Shown here piece after piece: positions 57,535 to 64,000 of a stretch of DNA of 64,000 nucleotides. Every line of letters starts with the position of its first letter. Position 1 is the stretch's first letter. The position numbers and the translations under genes are program-made. Source of the stretch: Nageia nagi (taxonomy: Eukaryota; Pinophyta); contig JBITNC010000001.1 in assembly GCA_050084985.1 (NCBI GenBank), positions 66,464,001-66,528,000 on the forward strand, given 5' to 3'. The notes under the pieces are model-generated. The model searched no databases. It saw only the letters and a program-made list of their open reading frames with translations, and was not told the DNA's origin.

Positions 57535-59748
57535 ATTATGACCTCCAACTATATCAACAAGAGAAAACCCTCCTCTAGGAAATGTTTGATGGGATATCAC
57601 ACATATCTTTGGATAGTAACAATTTGCTACTTAATGATTTATATTCATTGGGTGGGTGTGAGTGATTATGGTCAATTAGCCTTGGGAGTATTATTATTTT
57701 CTTTGAATATTTATACATTATTTAATATTTTTCTTTATATGATAAATAATCATTTAAATACTTAATTGATATATATTTAAATACTTATGGACAAACTTTG
57801 ATGGGTCCTACAAACCATTGGGTATAAAAGGATATTAAAAAATATGTATCCATCTATCTATAAGCATTGATTACATTTTATAATGGCATAACACTAATTT
57901 TCTAAGTGACTAAAATCCATTCTTATGATTATGAATATAGATACATATATGTTTTGAAGTTAATAAAAATTAATAAGAGGTGTAAGGATTGCAAGTAAAG
58001 TACATGTATGTAATAGAAACCTAATACAAGTTCATAAATAATACTAGTATATGTATGTACATTTTAAATCCAAAGAAATTTAATAAGAAAAATACAAGGA
58101 TTAAAGTAAATCATGTGTGTGTAGCATAAACATAATGGGAGTTGATACACAAAATATTGATATTGACTTATATACTTACATGAATATTATTTATGATAAT
58201 GTATGTTGATATGAATGTTTAGAATGATATTAATTCATTTCGTTATGAAAATCATAATATTTAAATTGATGATAATGAATCTACTTTTTCATCTAAACAT
58301 GAATAAGGGTATCCTTTTAATTCTATAGGATAAGAAAAATCCGTATGCATGAGAGTTAATTCACTTAAAATAACTAATTTTAAACAACTTAATAATAAAT
58401 AAAAGAATTTTATTTTAAATTATAAACACTTCCTAATTGATATGTGAATAATATTGAAAAAGTAACATTTACTTATTTTCATTCACTCATTTTTACTGCT
58501 ACCATATGTTCCTAAGTTATTCTCCATATGCCTATCACTATTTACATATAATATTTCCTTCATAACATATCAATCTCATCCTTTTTTATTGCCTCTATGA
58601 CATTATACCTCATATTTAAACCCCTATCATGCCTTCGTAGCATATTGATATCATCCTTCCTTATTACCTCTATTGCATTATACCTCATATTTAATCCTTT
58701 ATCACTCCATCAACCTATTATACCCTACTTATACCTTCTTTTATCTCATGTCCTATATGCTTATTATTAGCCTTTTTAATACCTCCAACCACATACTCCA
58801 CACTGATAGTTCTCACTTATTTTTTAGCATTCTTACCCTCTCTTTCCTCTTCAACCTTTATACTTCCTTCATCCCCATTGATATGTAATCACCAATAAGC
58901 TAATTTATTATATATCCTCAAATATATATTTATTTTCTTCTATTTAACTCAATTTAATGTATTTTATTCTATGAGAATCTATTGATTATCTCATCAAAAT
59001 AAAAAATAAAATCAAAATAATGCATAAACACAAACAATAATACAATATTTTTAGTGGTAAGTCCTAATGTGGGAATACATCTACTTTATAATAGTTCTTT
59101 GATTTTATTATTGATCAAAGAAGGTCATACAATCATAATTATCCTTTATTTCTACTATCAAAACTTGGATAACATTTGCACAATAGGTCTAGTAATCTTC
59201 ATCCTCTATGGATCAACCAAACCCAACTCTAAAAACACTCCCTAAATGCCAATCTTCAACATAATTTAAGAAATGGATATTAAACACAATATACAATGCT
59301 ACAACAAAATCTAACAACATCCTCAATAGTTTTTTAATGATTTAAAACCATCTCCTCACCTCCAAATGATCTTTGGACTTCATCTTCCACAAAGAAAAGT
59401 CTAGTGTTATGCATATTAGCGAATATTCACCAATTCGCTAATATAGGTTTTTTATATTTAACTATTTTGAATATTTGGACCTCAAATATTGCACCATTTA
59501 GCTCAAATTTTACATGAATAAAAAAAATTATCTGTTGGCTCGCCAACCTTTTATAATTTTTTTATAAAGATAATTGCAAATAGCCACCTATACCTCCTAT
59601 ATTTTTGCAAGATATCGCCTTGAAAATAAAAACTATTTACAATTTATCGATGAAATTATCAATAATATCCTATATATAAATTTTATAATAATTTTATAGA
59701 AATCAAATTACTTTGATTCGATGACCATTTTACATTTATAAGGAATTA
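57535..59748. other. AT-rich region without a recognised gene
   Basis: No supported coding region. A short direct duplication lies at about 58562-58695 (CATATYRATMTCATCCTT followed by ATTATACCTCATATTTAA, two copies about 75 bp apart). A perfect 12-bp inverted repeat is at 59413-59444. Confidence 0.4.
59413..59444. repeat. Perfect 12-bp inverted repeat with 8-base loop
   Basis: ATATTAGCGAAT at 59413-59424 and its exact reverse complement at 59433-59444. Could form a hairpin; no poly-U or gene neighbour suggests a role. Confidence 0.7.
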
Positions 59749-60120
59749 TAGATGCTCATCACCTAAAGATTGTAGATGCTCTTCACCTAAAGATAGTAGA
59801 CAATTGTCACCTAAAGATTGTAGATGCTCATCACCTAAATATTACATACGACCATCACCTAAAGATTATAGACGATCATCACCTAAAGATTACAGATGAT
59901 CACCACCTAAATATTACAGATGATTGTCACCTAAATATTGCATATTCTCATCACCTAAATATTGGAGATGCTTGTCACCTAAATATTATAGATGCTAATC
60001 ACCTAAGGTATGCAGATGATTACCACCTAAGTGTTATAGATGCTCATCATCTGAGGATTGTAGATGCTCATCATCTTAAGATTTCAAATGCTCATCACCT
60101 TAATATTAGATATGCTCATC
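59749..60120. repeat. 24-bp minisatellite, about 15.5 copies
   Basis: Unit TAGATGCTCATCACCTAAAG plus ATTG repeats from 59749 to about 60120, with substitutions in most copies and near-constant length. It directly precedes the palindromic block, whose centres share the word AGATGATCAT. Confidence 0.92.
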
Positions 60121-61190
60121 AATTTTTATAAATTTATCTAATCAATATTAATGATATACTATTAGATAGAGCTCAAAAAAATCTTTAAAATGAGTGGTCA
60201 CATGATCCCTTTTGAGAAAGGAATGAATATTCAAAGGTTGTAGTAAAATGTAGATGATCATATACATTTTACTAAAGATTATTGCTTGCATTTTTAGCCT
60301 TTTATGTCTCATTTTTTACTCAAAAGGGATCATGTGATAACTTATTTTCAAGGTCTTTTCAAGATCTATCCAATGGTATATCACTTGCATGGATATAAAA
60401 CCTATAAAAATAATTATGGGCTTTAGAAAGTGACTAATTATTTTTAATCAATTTATATTCTCTATAACTTTTTTTATAGGTATATAATCAATTTAAATGA
60501 TATACCATTGGATAGATATCAAAAATACCTTTAAAATGAGGTTTTACATGACCCCTTTTGAGCAAGTAATGAGTTGTCAAAGGTTAAAAAATGCTAACAT
60601 TCATCTACAGGAAAATGCAAATGATCATCTGTATTTTTATGCAACGATCATTTGTATTTTCTTATAGATGATTGTTAGCATTTTTTTACCTTTTATGACT
60701 CATTACTTGTTCAATGTGATCACTCATTTTAAAATTCTTTCCAAGATCTATCCAATGGTATATTATTTAAATTGATTGGAGACCTATAAAAATAGTTATA
60801 GGCTTTAGAACATGACCGATTTATTTTTATCAATTTTTATAGCTTATAATTTTTTATAGGTATCCAATTGATTTAAATTATATACCATTGGATAGATATC
60901 AAAATTATTTTTAAAATGAGTGGTTACATGATCCCTTTTGAGAAAGTAATGAGTCATCTAAGGCTAAAAATGCAAATGCTCATCTATAGTAAAATGTAGA
61001 TGATCATCTGTAGTAAAATGTAGACAATCATTTGCATTTTACTACATATTGTATTCTACATTTTTGGCCTTAGATGACTCATTACTTGCTCAAAAGGTGC
61101 CATGTGACAACTCATTTTAAAAAACTTTTCAAGATCTATCTAATGATATATATTTAAATTGATTGGAGACTTGTAAAAAAAGTTATGAGA
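60118..61190. repeat. Three head-to-tail imperfect palindromes of about 300-350 bp
   Basis: Units lie at about 60118-60416, 60461-60802 and 60840-61190. In each, the left arm (TATACCATTGGATAGATATC..., AAATGAG, CATGATCCCTTTTGAG) returns as its reverse complement in the right arm (CTCAAAAGGGATCATG, AAGATCTATCCAATGGTATA). Centres are nearly perfect: TAGTAAAATGTA pairs with TACATTTTACTA in unit 1. Neighbouring units are separated by a GGCTTTAGAA...GTGAC segment. They look like a tandemly amplified inverted-repeat transposable element or hairpin source. Confidence 0.88.
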
Positions 61191-64000
61191 TTTAGAAAGT
61201 GAAGATAATCATCTATATTTTTTTGAAGATGCTTGTATGCATCCTTACTTGTTGAGATGATCATATTTAATTACTTTATGATTTTTGAAGGTATTATTAT
61301 ATGGTAGCCTTCAGTTATATTTAGATGCCCATAATAAACTAAATATCAATATAATATCACCAATGCTTTATAACTTAAAAAAAAAGTTATTTATTTTGCC
61401 ACTTACTATATGTGATTTTTGTACACTTTTGCCATGACTCCAAATCTAATTCACCATATTTTGAATTTTTTTTATTTTTCCATCATTCTTTATGCATAAT
61501 GCTAAAGAAAATACTTATGACTCTTTTCTTGCTTTTGAAATGCAATCTTCTCAATGTTTACCCAATTGATTGTACCATCATTTTTGTGGCAAAGGTTGAC
61601 TAAATGAGTCTAACTATGAATAATGTGAGGTGTTATTATATCATTAATCCATTTGGGACCATTATGATTTGACCAATTCTAAGTAAAATATGGAAAAATT
61701 GGAACCTATGAATTGGACATACCTTGATAACACTAATTGTATCTTTAATTGAATCTTTGATATATCCTAATTTATGTTATAAAGAAAACATCTTTTTTTG
61801 GTTAAATCTTTGATTATTTTAATTTTTTTTATTGTTTGTAATTATTAACAACTTTTAGTGGAATGAATGGATGTATAGGATATGTAGTTCACCCCTTAAA
61901 AGAGTGTATCATCATATCTAAATATAAGAAAACTTTGTAGAATACATTTTTCACACTATCCCCAATTGAGAGATGTCTCCTAGATGTACCTAAGATAGTT
62001 GGGAGAGAAGAAATAATATTTCAAAAACTTGTAGATTTATAAGCTATGAGAAAGGAATGATAGGGAAATGCTAAATATGTCCCCTAGCCATCTAGGGGAT
62101 GACTAGCCATTCCTTATGATCATTACTTAAAAAATGAAAAATGAGAACATATGAATGCTTAGAAAAGGCTCAAAAGGAGGTGGTAGGGTCCACCAAGGCC
62201 CCTCCAAATCCTTTACATACTTAAAATTAAAATTAAAACATAAAACTAAAACCCTAAAAGCAAAATTATCTACATAAAAAACAAACACCCCTTTCTCTTT
62301 TACACATAGCCATACTTCACACATTAGAAGCACAACCACCAATAAGTACATCAATCATAGAGTATAGAAATCTTAGAACATTAACATAGCCACCTAACAC
62401 AACAATCTTGGAGCATCAACATAGTTGTACAATATAATAATATTGGAGCAATTATACATATCTTATACATTATACATTATTATGGATACACTATACAATA
62501 ATTCTATTTTTTCATAATAACAATTATGTATTTTAGTTTCACAATTTCATTATATAGTTTCATAATTTACTATTTTGTATGCACTGGTTTAAATTTTAAT
62601 TATTAATATGATGGATGAGAATGTTAATTGAATGACTATTTCATAATAGTGAATTGAATCAATAAATTAAAATTTTGAAGTAACATCATAATTAAATGAT
62701 AACACAAATGCTCCACTTGAACAATAATAGTGTAAAGGTTTGAATATAAATTTTAACTTTAGTATCAACCCTAGCTCTCCATGAGAAGAAATGATAGGAT
62801 TTAGATGAAAAATAAGACCTCACAATGAATTTTAGTTTTTCTTATTTATGTTCATAGCCAATGACATTCAAGTGCTAGAGCTCTTGGTCTACAACCAAAT
62901 GAAAATTGATGCATCTGTGTTATCTTGAGCAAGGAGTATTAAAGTTTACGATAACAACAATAATGAATATAATGAATGCTATACCCAAGCTTCATTATAG
63001 TGTAAAGAAGAAATAGAGGAATGTTTTTAATATGACCAATATAGCTCACTTGAGAATGCTTCATGGAATAGTGGTAAACTCAATTTATATAGTTAATCAA
63101 GATATTATTGTAAGGAATTCCTTTTGCTACATAAGGTTATTATTAGGTCAAAATTTAAATTATGTATTTGTATTTATAATATTTTTCATATCATATTAGT
63201 ATATAGATATCCATAATTAGACTTTTGATTCTTGTAAAAAGGATAAGGGCCCATTTCAAAACTCTTTTTCTTTAATTAATGAATACACACAAACACACAT
63301 ACATACATACATTACCATTTCCTCCTATTGTCCCCCCATGTTCCCTAAAAATGGGTCTCTATCTTCTATTGTTCCTGGATATGCATTTCTCTATTTATGT
63401 CAAACTATCCTTGATGCTTCATATAACATTGGTTGAGTGTTACTAATCACAAAGGTTACAAATGAAAATCTTATCAAAAGGGACACTCATGTACAATGTG
63501 TTTCTTCTTATAATGAGAATAATACACTTCTTTAACTACTTTAAAATTTCTCTACATTGTATCCATAGAGAATTTAAAGGTTCCAAACAATTATTTTTTC
63601 ATATTTTTCAAGCATGTTGATTAACTCATAATGTGTTATTCATTCATATGTAGTTTAAACAAATATACTACTACATAATATTATAGAATGTGTATGAGAG
63701 TAATTGGTGCATAACTCAATAATATGTTCAAGGGTAATATTATATATATCTTCATCCCTCATCATTGTTTTATTTTATTAATTATGAGTAAATGTATTAA
63801 TAAAAAAAAAGGATTTTTGAAAGGATACGTGAAAATATTTACATCAAAAGTAGTCTTGCATCATCTCATATATACATAATAGTACAAATCAAAATCATAA
63901 AATTGGAAAATTGTATAGATATTCCAACATCTATACCAAAAATTGTAGTAACAACGTAGCAAGAACTTGTTGCATATCTTACTACACAAAATGAAGCATT
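61191..64000. other. AT-rich region without a recognised gene
   Basis: Nothing coding could be supported. Small features are a CCCCTAG/CTAGGGG inverted repeat near 62081-62098 and a slightly GC-richer stretch at 62080-62220. Confidence 0.4.
63284..63313. repeat. AC/ACAT microsatellite
   Basis: ACACACAAACACACATACA followed by TACATAC; simple-sequence repeat. Confidence 0.85.

Noticed and set aside
62081-62100. CCCCTAG/CTAGGGG inverted repeat as a possible terminator or regulatory site
   Set aside because: Seven-base arms are short, there is no neighbouring gene, and hairpin terminators are not expected in plant nuclear DNA.
1-64000. tRNA, rRNA, CRISPR arrays, bacterial-type operons
   Set aside because: No tRNA cloverleaf, rRNA stretch or spacer-repeat array was seen by eye; tRNA-like words are primer binding sites of retroelements, and the tandem arrays have no unique spacers.

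Overview
This window is repetitive, AT-rich nuclear DNA from a plant. It holds no intact host gene. Nearly all of it can be explained as old, broken LTR retrotransposons inserted into one another, plus arrays derived from PPR genes and a block of minisatellite and palindromic repeats at the right end. The element types (Tat-like and chromodomain Ty3/gypsy, several Ty1/copia families, a gag-only element), the LTR pairs that look about 10% diverged by eye, and the PPR-derived repeats fit a large, slowly purged seed-plant genome. A gymnosperm such as a conifer is my best guess, but this is inference.

Layout from left to right. (1) 1-1929: the 5' end of a minus-strand copia element (family A, copy A4) that runs off the left edge. 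(2) 1930-about 18919: a minus-strand Tat-like Ty3/gypsy element. In minus-strand order it has LTR, PBS, gag, protease, a second (archaeal-type) RNase H, RT, RNase H, integrase, and then an unidentified extra coding region of about 770 codons that copy A4 cuts. Its protease gene is split by a complete chromovirus at 8704-14631, with matched 389-bp LTRs and a 5-bp CATTT target duplication. (3) 18920-25602: no element pol; contains 28-bp CATATG arrays, PPR-derived tandem fragments and unresolved AT-rich DNA. (4) 25603-35460: a plus-strand copia A LTR and leader (A3), split by a whole minus-strand copia A element (A2, 26740-35360). (5) 35640-36365: a 111-bp (37-codon) array derived from a PPR gene. 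(6) 38782-57534: a minus-strand copia element of another family (B). It is split twice, by a plus-strand copia A element (A1, 41363-about 48980) and by a 5.5-kb element with 1.2-kb LTRs that carries only gag and protease (49457-54940). (7) 57535-64000: AT-rich DNA with a 24-bp minisatellite followed by three head-to-tail imperfect palindromes of about 300-350 bp.

Points that seem most worth following: all four copia A copies keep a GAG/GTAAA-type donor about 100 bp after the PBS, and both copies with gag keep an AG acceptor three bases before the gag ATG, which predicts an approximately 3-kb leader intron. Copia B carries three tandem copies of its protease segment. The Tat-like element has a long extra coding region 3' of integrase. 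The PPR array keeps its reading frame. The triple-palindrome block is also notable. All coordinates and similarities were read by eye; no alignment or database search was run.
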